64,000 nt of DNA from Cupriavidus basilensis OR16. GTDB taxonomy: Bacteria > Pseudomonadota > Gammaproteobacteria > Burkholderiales > Burkholderiaceae. Numbering within the stretch: position 1 is the stretch's first letter; every line of letters begins with the position of its first letter. A program made the position numbers and the translations under genes. This document shows, piece after piece, positions 52,237 through 61,171 of the stretch. The DNA lies in assembly GCF_000243095.1 (NCBI RefSeq), contig NZ_AHJE01000126.1, forward strand, positions 29,466-93,465. The letters run 5' to 3'. The notes below the pieces were generated by a model. That model ran no database searches. It saw nothing but the letters and a program-made list of their open reading frames with translations, and was not told the DNA's origin.

Positions 52237-53063
52237 ATGGACCCCACTCGCACGTCCTTCGAAGCCTACTTAAAGTTTCTCTCCGAGGCCCCCAACGACG
52301 GCACACCGACCGTACTGGAAACCCCGCTTAAACCCCGCTTGCGCTTTCACTGCATTTCGATGCGCTGGCGACTCAAAGCATCATGTCGCGACGGGATCCC
52401 GACAAGCTCGTTCTTGGCTACACGCGGACAATGATGGCGTTTCTACTGCTGCAGCCGGCACCCACCAGGATTTCGATGATTGGCCTCGGCGGGGGATCGT
52501 TGCTCAAGTATTGCTATCGACATCTTCCGGATGCGAAGGTTGTTGCCATCGAAATCGATCCGGCGGTGATTGCATTGCGCGATACGTTTCACATTCCGCC
52601 TGACGACGAACGGCTCGAGGTGGTTTGCGCGGATGGCGCCGAATATGTCAAGAATCAGGAAGCGCGGCCGGAAGTCATATTGGTGGATGGTTTTCTCGCC
52701 CATGGCATGCCGAGCGAGCTGAGCAGCGCGGACTTCTACGCGGCGTGCCATGCGCGGCTCGCCGACGATGGCGTATTGGTTGCGAACTTCCTCGACAGCG
52801 ATTCCGATATCCCGTCCTATATGGAGGCGGTTCGCTCGGTATTTGGCGACGCGTTCTCCATTTTCATGTCCGAGGACAGTTGCAACTACACGCTGTTCGC
52901 CTGGAAGAACGCGCGGGCACTTCCCTCGCTGGACGAATTGCTGACGCGCGCGCGCATTCTGGAAACGACACATCCCCTGAATCTGCGATCGGCGGCACGT
53001 CGCCTGAAACAGGGCAAACGGCTCGCGTCAGATCACGCCTTCTGGCAAAAGCTCGCGGACTGA
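52237..53063 (+). pseudogene. Spermidine-synthase-like protein, frameshifted by an 11-bp duplication
   Basis: From ATG 52237 (MDPTRTSFEAYLKFLSEAPN) the frame runs to LETPL. The 11-bp unit AAACCCCGCTT occurs twice (52319-52329 and 52330-52340); deleting one copy gives the perfectly continuous LETPLALSLHFDALATQSIM then SRRDPDKLVLGYTRT. The Rossmann methyltransferase-like core follows: ISMIGLGGGSLLKYCYRH, VVAIEIDPAVIALRD. The aminopropyltransferase loop is VDGFLAHGMP instead of D-x-x-D, so polyamine synthesis is doubtful; it is probably a SpeE-like methyltransferase-fold protein. Confidence 0.8.
52319..52340 (+). repeat. 11-bp tandem duplication that breaks the frame
   Basis: Two exact copies of AAACCCCGCTT. 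As 11 is not a multiple of three, it causes the frameshift in the spermidine-synthase-like gene; loss of one copy restores it. Confidence 0.9.
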
Positions 53064-53128
53064 CGAACTCACAGGCCGATATCGGATCGACACGGTCTGA
53101 ACCGAAGGTAACGCCCACCGATGCGACC

Positions 53129-54274
53129 ATGCCAATCCCATACTTGCGCAGACTGACCGGGAGGGAGCGCAGCCCAGAAGCCAACCGGCAACTGGCGCGT
53201 TATCTTGCCTTTGTGGCCGGCGCCACCAACGCAGGTGGATTCCTGGCGGTGCAGCAGTACACCTCCCATATGTCGGGCATCGTGTCCGCCATGGCCGACA
53301 ATCTGGCGCTCGGCAGCCTCGGACTCATTCTGGATGGCCTCGGTGCCTTGCTATCGTTTCTGGCGGGTGCGGCCTGCTCTGCGATCTTGATCAACTGGGG
53401 GCGGCGCGAGCGTCTGCACAGCGAATACGCGCTGCCGTTGATGCTGGAGGCCGCGTTGCTGGTGTGTTTCGGCCTGCTGGGCGGCAATCTCGAGCATCAC
53501 GAATGGCTGTTCGTGCCGGCGACGGTCATGGTGCTCTGCTTCATCATGGGGCTGCAGAATGCCATGATCACCAAGCTCTCGAAAGCCGAGATCCGCACCA
53601 CGCACATCACGGGGATGGTCACCGACATCGGCATCGAGCTAGGCAAGCTGTTCTACTGGAACCTGGCCAAGGCCGATGCCGCCAAGCCCATTGTGCTGGC
53701 CGACCGGACAAAACTGCGAGTGCTTGCTACGCTGGTCGCGCTGTTCTTCACCGGCGGTGTAGTTGGCGCCGTGGGGTTCAGGCATGTCGGGTTCAGCGTC
53801 ACCCTCCCATTGGCCACCTTGCTGCTTGCCCTTGGTGCGGTCCCCGTCATGGATGATGTGCGCATCCATATGTTGCGCTCGGATTTCCTCCCGCGACTGG
53901 CCGCGCGCGCACGCGCATGGGCACGCGAGGTCGAGCGGGACGTCCACGCGGTGTGGTTGGCAGCGCGCGATCCTCGCACGCCTTGGTATGCGAAAGCGCT
54001 GGCCTTGCTGGTCGCCGCGTATGCCCTATCTCCCATTGACCTGATTCCGGATTTCATCCCGATCCTGGGCCTTCTGGATGATGTCGTGCTCGTGCCCCTC
54101 GGCGTGTTGCTGGTGGTCCGGTTGATCCCGGCTGAGGTGATGGAACAGCATCGCTGCGCGGCCGCGCTCGCTGCGGAGCGCCCCGTCATTCGCGCTGCGG
54201 TCGTCGTGATAGTTGCGCTCTGGCTTGGCGCGGCCGCAATGACGGCGGTCTGGTTGGCTCGCCTGCGTGTTTGA
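53129..54274 (+). CDS. Fusion of a YoaK (DUF1275) membrane domain with a YkvA (DUF1232) domain
   Basis: 381 residues from ATG 53129. YoaK part (about 1-235): RYLAFVAGATNAGGFLAVQQ and MGLQNAMITKLSKAEIRTTH, with six membrane helices. YkvA part (about 270-350): WYAKALALLVAAYALSPIDL and IPDFIPILGLLDDVVLVPLG, then a final membrane helix. The junction RSDFLPRLAARARAWAREVE reads through smoothly. DUF1275 is a presumed transporter; DUF1232 is often linked to stress proteins. Fusion by loss of an intergenic segment is possible. Confidence 0.75.
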   Translation: MPIPYLRRLTGRERSPEANRQLARYLAFVAGATNAGGFLAVQQYTSHMSGIVSAMADNLALGSLGLILDGLGALLSFLAGAACSAILINWGRRERLHSEYALPLMLEAALLVCFGLLGGNLEHHEWLFVPATVMVLCFIMGLQNAMITKLSKAEIRTTHITGMVTDIGIELGKLFYWNLAKADAAKPIVLADRTKLRVLATLVALFFTGGVVGAVGFRHVGFSVTLPLATLLLALGAVPVMDDVRIHMLRSDFLPRLAARARAWAREVERDVHAVWLAARDPRTPWYAKALALLVAAYALSPIDLIPDFIPILGLLDDVVLVPLGVLLVVRLIPAEVMEQHRCAAALAAERPVIRAAVVVIVALWLGAAAMTAVWLARLRV

Positions 54275-54425
54275 CTCGAACGCTCGAAGTAGAAGGTGAC
54301 GCACCCTACGGTTCGGCCAACTTGATGCCAGATCGGGAACAGTGTGATGGCCTGAAGCCATCGATCACGTGCTTGGGGAATGCTGCGAATGGATACGCCT
54401 CCCGAGCCCGACTTTTGTGTGCCCG

Positions 54426-56279
54426 ATGAACGATAACCAACAAACGAACCTGCTTACGCTGATCGCGCTCGGCAAGGAGCGTGGATTCCTGACCCACGGC
54501 GAAATCAGCGACCATCTTCCTGACGGCAAGGACCAGGCCGGCATTGCCGACGGAATCCTGGCGATGCTAGTGGAGCTTGGCATTGAGGTCGTGGATAGAG
54601 CGCCTGCCGACACGATGCTGTTAAGCGAGGATGCGCCGGCCGCAAGCGCCGATGAGGTCACAGTGGAGGAAGCTACCGCAGCCATCACGCAGAGCGATAG
54701 CCGATTCGGTCGTACCACCGATCCCGTGCAGATGTATCTGCGGGAAATTGGCGCCGTCCAGCTGCTGACGCGCGACAACGAGGTAGAGATCGCGACCCGC
54801 CATGAAGAGGCAATCATGGAAATGGTTGACGCAATGGCGAGGTGCCCAACCGTCGTCTCCGAGCTCTTGGCCATGGCCGAGCAAGTCGCGCGCGACGAGT
54901 TGACCATAGATGATCTGGTTGCTCACGTCGTCGATGCGCAAGCCGTGCCCACTGACAACTCGGGCATGGATACAGGGATACGGCTCGACGCCTGCTTAGG
55001 GGAGGAGGATGCGGAGCCAGACGATTGCGCCCAGAGTCCGGACACCGCCTCGCCGGCCAAGTCATCTGCCGCCTTGAAGCGTGATGTACTCGAGTGGTTC
55101 GCCATCGTTCGAGCACGATATCTCGAATTGACCGGTTCCGAAGAGCCTCATGAAGGTGGCACGCTCCGCGGTGAGCGGGCGCTGGCAGCGATTCGATGTG
55201 TGCTCGCCAAGCTGCGCCTCAGCCCCATCGCGATTGAGCGGCTCATCCGCGTCCTCACCGTGCATCTTGAGGACGTTCGTCAAACGGAACGGCGACTTGC
55301 TGGGCTCTTGATCGATCAATGCGGCATGACACGCGACGAGTTCGTGCGGCGCTTCAAGGGTCGTGAAAAGTTCGACTGGCCGGCAGCGCTGGGTGAGGAC
55401 TGCCCTACCATCAACGGTTTGCTGCCGCGCCAGATCCTGGAAATCCGGGCGCTGCGGCAGCAACTGCTTGCCATAGAATCTCGCGCCGCTATTCCCCTTG
55501 AGGATCTGAGGGAAGTCGGCCGGCTGGTGACAAGCGCGCAGGTCAAGGCTGGCCAAGCAAGAGCCGAGATGATCGAGGCCAACCTTCGCCTGGTCGTCTC
55601 TATCGCCAAGAAATACGTCAATCGTGGCTTGCCACTGTTGGATCTCATTCAAGAGGGCAACATCGGGCTGATGCGGGCGGTGGATAAATTCGACTATCGC
55701 CGTGGTTATCGATTTTCGACCTATGCGACCTGGTGGATTCGCCAGGCGATGACTCGCTCTATTGCTGACAAGGCACCCACCATCCGCATCCCGATACACC
55801 TTGTGGAGGTCGTTGGAAAAATCAATCGAGCCTCGCGCGAGTGCTTCAGGGAAACCGGAGCAATGCCGACGCCGGATGTCTTGGCGGCCAAGATGGGGAT
55901 GAGCGAGAAGAAGATCAAATCCATCTTGAATGTTGTCAAGCAGCCGGTATCGCTTGATATGCCGGTTGGGGAGAGCGGGGATGCGTTGCTGGGAGACACG
56001 TTGGCGGACGAGATCACCGCCTCTCCTCTTGATGCGGCGGTGCAAGCGGGTCTGAAGCGGGATCTGGAGGCGGTGTTGGCAACGCTGAGCGTGCGGGAAG
56101 CGAAAATTCTGCGGATGCGCTTTGGGATCGACACGGCGACCGAGTACACGCTGGACGAGATTGGCCGGCAATTCGGCGTTACCCGTGAACGTATTCGCCA
56201 GTTGGAAACTCAGGCGATGCGAAAACTGCGGAAATCAGAGGGTGCAATTCGCCTGCATGCCTATCGCGACGGGTCGTGA
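54426..56279 (+). CDS. Second RpoD-type (group 1/2) sigma-70 factor
   Basis: 617 residues from ATG 54426. A region 1.1-like N-terminus (LLTLIALGKERGFLTHGEIS), region 1.2 (DPVQMYLREIGAVQLLTRDN), a roughly 200-residue non-conserved insert, region 2 (NLRLVVSIAKKYVNRGLPLL; RFSTYATWWIRQAMTRSIAD), region 3 and region 4.2 (GVTRERIRQLETQAMRKLRK). The -10 and -35 recognition helices match primary sigma factors closely. It is shorter and more divergent than housekeeping RpoD and lies in a stress block rather than next to dnaG, so it is a paralogue that likely reads similar promoters under special conditions. Confidence 0.9.
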   Translation: MNDNQQTNLLTLIALGKERGFLTHGEISDHLPDGKDQAGIADGILAMLVELGIEVVDRAPADTMLLSEDAPAASADEVTVEEATAAITQSDSRFGRTTDPVQMYLREIGAVQLLTRDNEVEIATRHEEAIMEMVDAMARCPTVVSELLAMAEQVARDELTIDDLVAHVVDAQAVPTDNSGMDTGIRLDACLGEEDAEPDDCAQSPDTASPAKSSAALKRDVLEWFAIVRARYLELTGSEEPHEGGTLRGERALAAIRCVLAKLRLSPIAIERLIRVLTVHLEDVRQTERRLAGLLIDQCGMTRDEFVRRFKGREKFDWPAALGEDCPTINGLLPRQILEIRALRQQLLAIESRAAIPLEDLREVGRLVTSAQVKAGQARAEMIEANLRLVVSIAKKYVNRGLPLLDLIQEGNIGLMRAVDKFDYRRGYRFSTYATWWIRQAMTRSIADKAPTIRIPIHLVEVVGKINRASRECFRETGAMPTPDVLAAKMGMSEKKIKSILNVVKQPVSLDMPVGESGDALLGDTLADEITASPLDAAVQAGLKRDLEAVLATLSVREAKILRMRFGIDTATEYTLDEIGRQFGVTRERIRQLETQAMRKLRKSEGAIRLHAYRDGS

Positions 56280-56392
56280 ATGCGACGCACCCGATCAATT
56301 GGCGCCGACGACGATCAGCGGCCATCAAGACTGTGTTGAGCAGGTGGTGGGCGCCGGCGCGTACGCCGGCGGACGGGCAGGCGCCTGAGCAT

Positions 56393-56557
56393 TTCCAGGC
56401 TCAGCTCAAGGGATTCTGTGAGCATGCCCGGGGCGAAAGCGATGCGCGCTTGTATATGTGGGGGATTGCTTCCCAACTCGACGACGCCACGATCCGCTCG
56501 CTAGCAGAATACAACGCGAGCCAGACCGCGACGCCGGGCGACGCGGCCTTGATGGCG
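56393..56557 (+). pseudogene. Fragment of a c-type cytochrome gene, no haem motif left
   Basis: The frame that starts at GTG 56276, overlapping the sigma-factor stop, contains FQAQLKGFCEHARGESDARL and YMWGIASQLDDATIRSLAEY, which match the end of a cytochrome c4/c553 domain. There is no CxxCH and the following sequence is frayed. A relic of a cytochrome gene. Confidence 0.5.
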
Positions 56558-56675
56558 ATGGATGTTCCACGGGTCAGCGACCTGCGCTCGATGTTGCGCA
56601 TCGTGCCCGGACGGCTAGGCCAGCTCAGGGGTCAGGGTCAGTCAGGGTCAAGGTCAACGCCAAACCCCTGCGCTC

Positions 56676-57560
56676 TCACTGCCCGCGCTGCCTCCCCACA
56701 ACCGCATCCATCCCACTCCTCTCGATCTCGCCCCGCGCCGCGGGCGAAGCCAGATAGCGAATCAACGCGCGCCCGGCCTCCGGATGCTCCGCCCCCACCG
56801 GCACACCGGCGGCAAACGTGGTGATCTTCTGCATCGGCTCGGGGATCTTGCCAACAAAGCTGGCGCCCTTCGCCGGCAGCAACTCGCTCACCTGCTGCAG
56901 CCCGACCTGATAATCGCCCTGCGCCACCACCTGCCCCACCGGCGTCTTCTCGATCTTATGGGCGCGGCCCTTGACCTGCTCTTCGATGCCCAGCTTCTTG
57001 AACATCTCGGTCTCGACGTAGACGCCGCTGGCGCTGTCCGAGTAGGCGATCGACCTGGCATCCAGCAAGGTCTTGCGGAACGCATCCACTGTGCTGATAT
57101 CGGGCTTGGGCGCGCCTTCGCGCACTGACAGGCCGATGCGCGAGTCAGCCAGCTCGACCCGGCTGTCCGGCACCACCTTGCCTTGCTTGATCAGGTCATC
57201 GAGCGCATAGCCCACCATGATCACCACATCGGCATGCTCGCCGCGCGCGAGCCGGTTGGGGATGGCCTCGGGCGACTTGCCCATCGACGGGCCCCATGCC
57301 GTGGACAACGTGTTGCCGGTAGCCTTCTCGAAGCCCGGGCCGAGCGCCTTGTAGGCTGCCGTAAAGCCGCCCGAATTCATGACCTTGACCTCGTCGGCCA
57401 GCGCATTGCCGGCGCCCAGCGCAACGCTGGCCACCGCGCCCAGCATGAGCGCCAGCCATGGCCGCTTGCATTGCCGCTGGGCAGGGGAAGGAGAAACAGG
57501 CGCGCGGACTGCCTTGACGGGGCAAGGCACGGCGATGGTCGGCATGGTCGGCTTGGTCAT
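56676..57560 (-). CDS. ModA-like periplasmic substrate-binding protein
   Basis: 294 residues. A 35-residue polar leader precedes the signal helix PWLALMLGAVASVALGAGNA. The mature part is a type-2 solute-binding fold: VKVMNSGGFTAAYKALGPGF, NRLARGEHADVVIMVGYALD, SDSASGVYVETEMFKKLGIE and a C-terminal ALIRYLASPAARGEIERSGM. Similar to molybdate-binding proteins, but no modBC genes adjoin, so molybdate is not assured; such orphans often bind organic acids. The LysR gene upstream is transcribed in the same direction. Confidence 0.75.
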   Translation of the reverse strand: MTKPTMPTIAVPCPVKAVRAPVSPSPAQRQCKRPWLALMLGAVASVALGAGNALADEVKVMNSGGFTAAYKALGPGFEKATGNTLSTAWGPSMGKSPEAIPNRLARGEHADVVIMVGYALDDLIKQGKVVPDSRVELADSRIGLSVREGAPKPDISTVDAFRKTLLDARSIAYSDSASGVYVETEMFKKLGIEEQVKGRAHKIEKTPVGQVVAQGDYQVGLQQVSELLPAKGASFVGKIPEPMQKITTFAAGVPVGAEHPEAGRALIRYLASPAARGEIERSGMDAVVGRQRGQ

Positions 57561-57686
57561 ATGCGCTCTCTATGGGCATTGAAACGGGATTCGGCCTGCC
57601 CGCTTCAGTCTCCGCGGGGCAGGCGGACCATTCTATGCAAGCACCGCGCGCCGCGATAATGCAAACTTTCTTCGCTTTGATCGCTT

Positions 57687-58436
57687 TTACGCATCAATAC
57701 CGGCGCCACTCCCGATGCTGCCAGCTGGCGCGCCCGCAGGCCGGCCGCGCCTTGGCACCGCCTGCCCGACCATCTCGTAGAACGCCTGCGCATGGGGTGA
57801 CAGCGCGCGCCCTGGCCGGCGCAGGATGCCCAGCGTGCGGGACACCGCCGGCTCACGCAGGCAGACCGCGACCAGCGCGGCGCGGTCGCCATCCGGCAGC
57901 GCCAGGCGCGGTACGGCAGCCACGCCCAGCCCGGCCTCCACCAGCGCCAGCACGCTGCTGACATGGCGCACCTCGTAGAACGCGGCCGGGCGTAACGGCA
58001 CCTCGGCCAGAGCCAGGTCCAGCATCAGCCGGTTGCCGCTCGACTTGGCCAGCGCCACCAGCGTGTGCGCACCCAGTTCGGCCCATTTCACCGAGCGGCG
58101 CCGGGCCAGCGGATGGTCGTGGCGGCAGGCCAGCACGAAGGGATCGCGCAGCAGGGGCTCGAACAGCAGGTCGGCCTCCTGGGTGCCGATGAAGTTCAGG
58201 CCAAAATCCGCCTCGCCGCTGGCCACGCTGTGCAGCACGACGTTGGCGCCTTCATCCACCATGCGCGTGGTGCGCTCGAACAGCCTGACATTGAGCGCTT
58301 GCTCCAGCTTGTCGATGCGGCGCGACAGCGCCGGCTGCGACAGGCTGAGCGACTCCGCCGCGGCGCGGAAGCCGCCTTGCTCCACCACGGCCACCATGGC
58401 TTGCAGGTCGCCAAGGTCGAATCTGATCGGTTGCAT
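57687..58436 (-). CDS. LysR-family regulator with a large in-frame deletion
   Basis: 249 residues from ATG 58436 (MQPIRFDLGDL), well short of the usual 295-305. The helix-turn-helix GGFRAAAESLSLSQPALSRRIDKLEQALNVRLFERTTRMV is intact. Near 58255-58262 it runs directly into DEGANVVLHSVASGEADFGL, so about 50-75 residues (linker helix and first effector strand) are absent. DNA binding may survive, but dimerisation through the linker helix is probably lost. Confidence 0.8.
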   Translation of the reverse strand: MQPIRFDLGDLQAMVAVVEQGGFRAAAESLSLSQPALSRRIDKLEQALNVRLFERTTRMVDEGANVVLHSVASGEADFGLNFIGTQEADLLFEPLLRDPFVLACRHDHPLARRRSVKWAELGAHTLVALAKSSGNRLMLDLALAEVPLRPAAFYEVRHVSSVLALVEAGLGVAAVPRLALPDGDRAALVAVCLREPAVSRTLGILRRPGRALSPHAQAFYEMVGQAVPRRGRPAGAPAGSIGSGAGIDA

Positions 58437-58702
58437 CGCGTTCCAGGCGGGGGCAATAATGAAGGGACAAGGGGCAGGCATTGATGCGCCCCACAGATCA
58501 AAGCACCCTGCCCGCCATTCTAGCCGCCTGGCCCCGGCTGCGTCCGCTCGCGCCCGCCAGCGGGAGACAGGAGTCCGACACCCCTCGTGCGTGGGTGGGT
58601 GGCGCCGCCGCCGCTGGGGTATTCTCCGGGGCTTCGCCGGCAGCCCCGGCCATCTAGCCAGTCATGACGCCCCGCCCACTGCCCCTGGAGGAAGCTTTGC
58701 CG

Positions 58703-59896
58703 ATGTCGGACCCGTTCGCCCTGCTAGCCGTTACGACGCTCCTCAGCGTCATGATGCTGGCGATCGTCTGGTCGCTGCGCCGCTGCGGCCAGCCGGGGGT
58801 GAGGCTGTGGTGGCAGGCCAACCTGACGGCCATGGCCGCTCTGGTGCTGTTTACGCTGCGCGGCAGGATCCCTGACGTCTTGTCGATCGTGGCGGCCAAC
58901 GCCGCGCTGGCCTGGGGGCTGGTGTTGTTCCATGCGGGCATCGCGCGCTTCTGCGGGCGGCAGCCGCCTTGGCGCGCCATGATCGCCGGCACCCTGGCCC
59001 TGGTGGCCGGCATCGTGACATGGCGCTATGTGTTCGACGACTTCAACACCCGCGTGGTCTTCGTCTCGGCATTCCATGCCACGCTCTGCGCTTGCGCGGG
59101 GTACGTGCTGGTGCGTTACCGCCCGCGCGGCCGCCCGGCCAGCCACCACCTCACCACGGCCGGGTTCGCCTTCTTCCTGTCCGCGGCGCATGCCTTGCGC
59201 GGCGTGCTGTCGGCGCTCTCGGTCATGGACCATCCCGCGACGATGACCTCGCCCGGACTCAATGCCGCCTTCCTGGTGCTAGGCGCGCTGGCCTTGCCGG
59301 GCCTGACCATGGGCGCCGTGCTGATGCTCCACGACGCGATGGTGCGCCAGCTCGAGGCCGTGGCCAACACCGATTTCCTGACCGGCGTGATGTCGCGCAA
59401 GGCTTTCGAGCACGAGGCCGCGCGCGAGCTGGCGCGCGCCGGGCGCGGCGGCCACCCGCCGCAGTTGCTGATCGTCGACATCGACCACTTCAAGGCGGTC
59501 AACGACACCTTCGGCCATGCCGCAGGCGATGCCGTGCTGGTGGAGTTCGCGCGCCTGGCCGCCGCCAGCCTGCGGCTGCCCGACCGCATCGGCCGCATGG
59601 GCGGCGAGGAATTCGTCGTGCTGCTCCCCGCCAGCACGCTGGAGGCGGCCCGCCACGCCGCCGAGCGCATCCGCTCGCTGGCGGAGGATAGCCGCGTCAG
59701 CGGCCCGTTCGGCACGGTGCGTTACACAGTGAGCGGCGGCTATGCTGCGTGGCAACCCGGCGAGAGCCTGGCGCAGCTTACCGCGCGCGCCGATACGGCG
59801 CTCTATTTGGCCAAGCTGTCGGGACGCAACCGCGTGCTGGCGCATGCGCCGGCAGCAGCCAATGTGCCAGTGGAACTGGCCAGCAGCCATCGCTGA
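58703..59896 (+). CDS. Diguanylate cyclase with N-terminal membrane sensor
   Basis: 397 residues. The start at 58703 has GGAGGA 9 bp upstream. About six to seven membrane helices (residues 5-210) resemble MHYT/MASE-like sensors, but no named type is clear. The C-terminal GGDEF domain has ANTDFLTGVMSRKAFEHEAA, the active-site GGEEF (300-304) and the inhibitory RxxD site RLPD (291-294) five residues earlier. It can make c-di-GMP and be product-inhibited; the two PilZ proteins at 26-28 kb are potential receptors. Confidence 0.9.
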   Translation: MSDPFALLAVTTLLSVMMLAIVWSLRRCGQPGVRLWWQANLTAMAALVLFTLRGRIPDVLSIVAANAALAWGLVLFHAGIARFCGRQPPWRAMIAGTLALVAGIVTWRYVFDDFNTRVVFVSAFHATLCACAGYVLVRYRPRGRPASHHLTTAGFAFFLSAAHALRGVLSALSVMDHPATMTSPGLNAAFLVLGALALPGLTMGAVLMLHDAMVRQLEAVANTDFLTGVMSRKAFEHEAARELARAGRGGHPPQLLIVDIDHFKAVNDTFGHAAGDAVLVEFARLAAASLRLPDRIGRMGGEEFVVLLPASTLEAARHAAERIRSLAEDSRVSGPFGTVRYTVSGGYAAWQPGESLAQLTARADTALYLAKLSGRNRVLAHAPAAANVPVELASSHR

Positions 59897-59916
59897 GCGC
59901 GGCAGGAAAGGCGCGC

Positions 59917-60959
59917 CTAAGCCTGCGCCGGGCTGCCGCGGTATGCGCCGGGCCGCAGCCCGGTCCAGCGCCGGAACGCGCGATGGAAAGCGCCCGGCTC
60001 GGCAAAGCCAAGCTCGGCGGCGATTTCCGCCAGCGGGCGGCTGGAGTGGCTGAGCGCTTCGATGGCCAGGTCGCGCCGCATCTCATCCTTGAGTTGCTGG
60101 TAGGTCCCGCCCTCCTCCATCAGCCGGCGCCGTAGCGACGATGACGACATATGCACATCCTGCGCCAGGCGGTCAAAGGTAGGCCACTGCTCAGGCGGCT
60201 GCGAGCGCAACTGGCGGCGCACCCGCGCCATGATGCTGGTGCGGTCCGTGTACTTCACCACCACGTTGTGCGGTGCATCACGCAGGAAGGCCTTGAGGCT
60301 GCGCTCGTCCTGGTGCACCGGCTGGTCCAGCCAGGCCGCGTCGAACACCAGCGCCGTGGCCGGCTGGTCGAACGCCAGATGGCGCGAGTACATCAGGCGG
60401 TATTCCGCGCTATAGGCCGGCTCCGGATAGCCGAACGCTGCCAGCAGCACGGGCACCCGCCGGCGCAGCAGCCAGCTCATCAGCCCGTGCAGCATGATCA
60501 GCATGGTCTCCTGGGCGAACACGCCTGGTGGCCGGCTTGAAGTCGCCGTGAGCACCAACGCGGCCCGAGCGCGCTTGCCGGCGTCTGCATCAACGGCCCG
60601 GCCCCGGCTTCACGCTCCAGCCGCACGCCGATGTCGTCCAGCAGCAAGCCGAAATAACGCACCACCCGCTCCAGCCCCTGCGCCAGCGTCTTGCTGCCCA
60701 CGATGGCGTGGCACAGCATGGCGAAGCTGCCGCACTTCATGCGGCGCGAGTCCTGGCCAAAGAACTCATCGTCCAGCGCGGCGGCCACCTCCAGCCACAA
60801 GGCGCTATAGCTTGCGGCGGACACGCGCGCCTGCGGCACCGCCAGCAGCGCGGGCACGATGCCCGCCGCCTGCAGCACCGGCTCCGGCGCGATCCCGCGC
60901 GCGCGCAAGCCCGCGATGGCGTGATGCACGAAGCAGATGGCGACGCTGTGTTTTTCCAT
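59917..60959 (-). pseudogene. AraC-family regulator with N-terminal arabinose-binding-like domain, frameshifted
   Basis: Reading starts at ATG 60959: MEKHSVAICFVHHAIAGLRA, then LLLDDIGVRLEREAGAG. Near 60590-60605 the frame slips by a base or two and continues as ARAALVLTATSSRPPG. C-terminal AraC helix-turn-helix: LAQDVHMSSSSLRRRLMEEG and IAAELGFAEPGAFHRAFRRW. It belongs to the OruR/GadX-like group with an N-terminal PF12625 domain. Divergent from the acyl-CoA dehydrogenase gene, which it may control. Confidence 0.8.
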
Positions 60960-61171
60960 GGAAGGCAACGATCTGGACGGGATGGCTGGCTGGCCCTGGC
61001 TTGCCGGCAGTGGCAAACGAGTTCAGCAAGGTTGGCGGATTCTGGCATAGGAGCGCCCCGCCTGTCTTCCTACACTTGCAGCCAGCCCCTCCCGCCCCGC
61101 GCGGGCCACCAGACCCCGGCCTCACCTGGATCGCGTGCCCCCACGCCAATCCCGGCCCAACCCGAGCCGCC

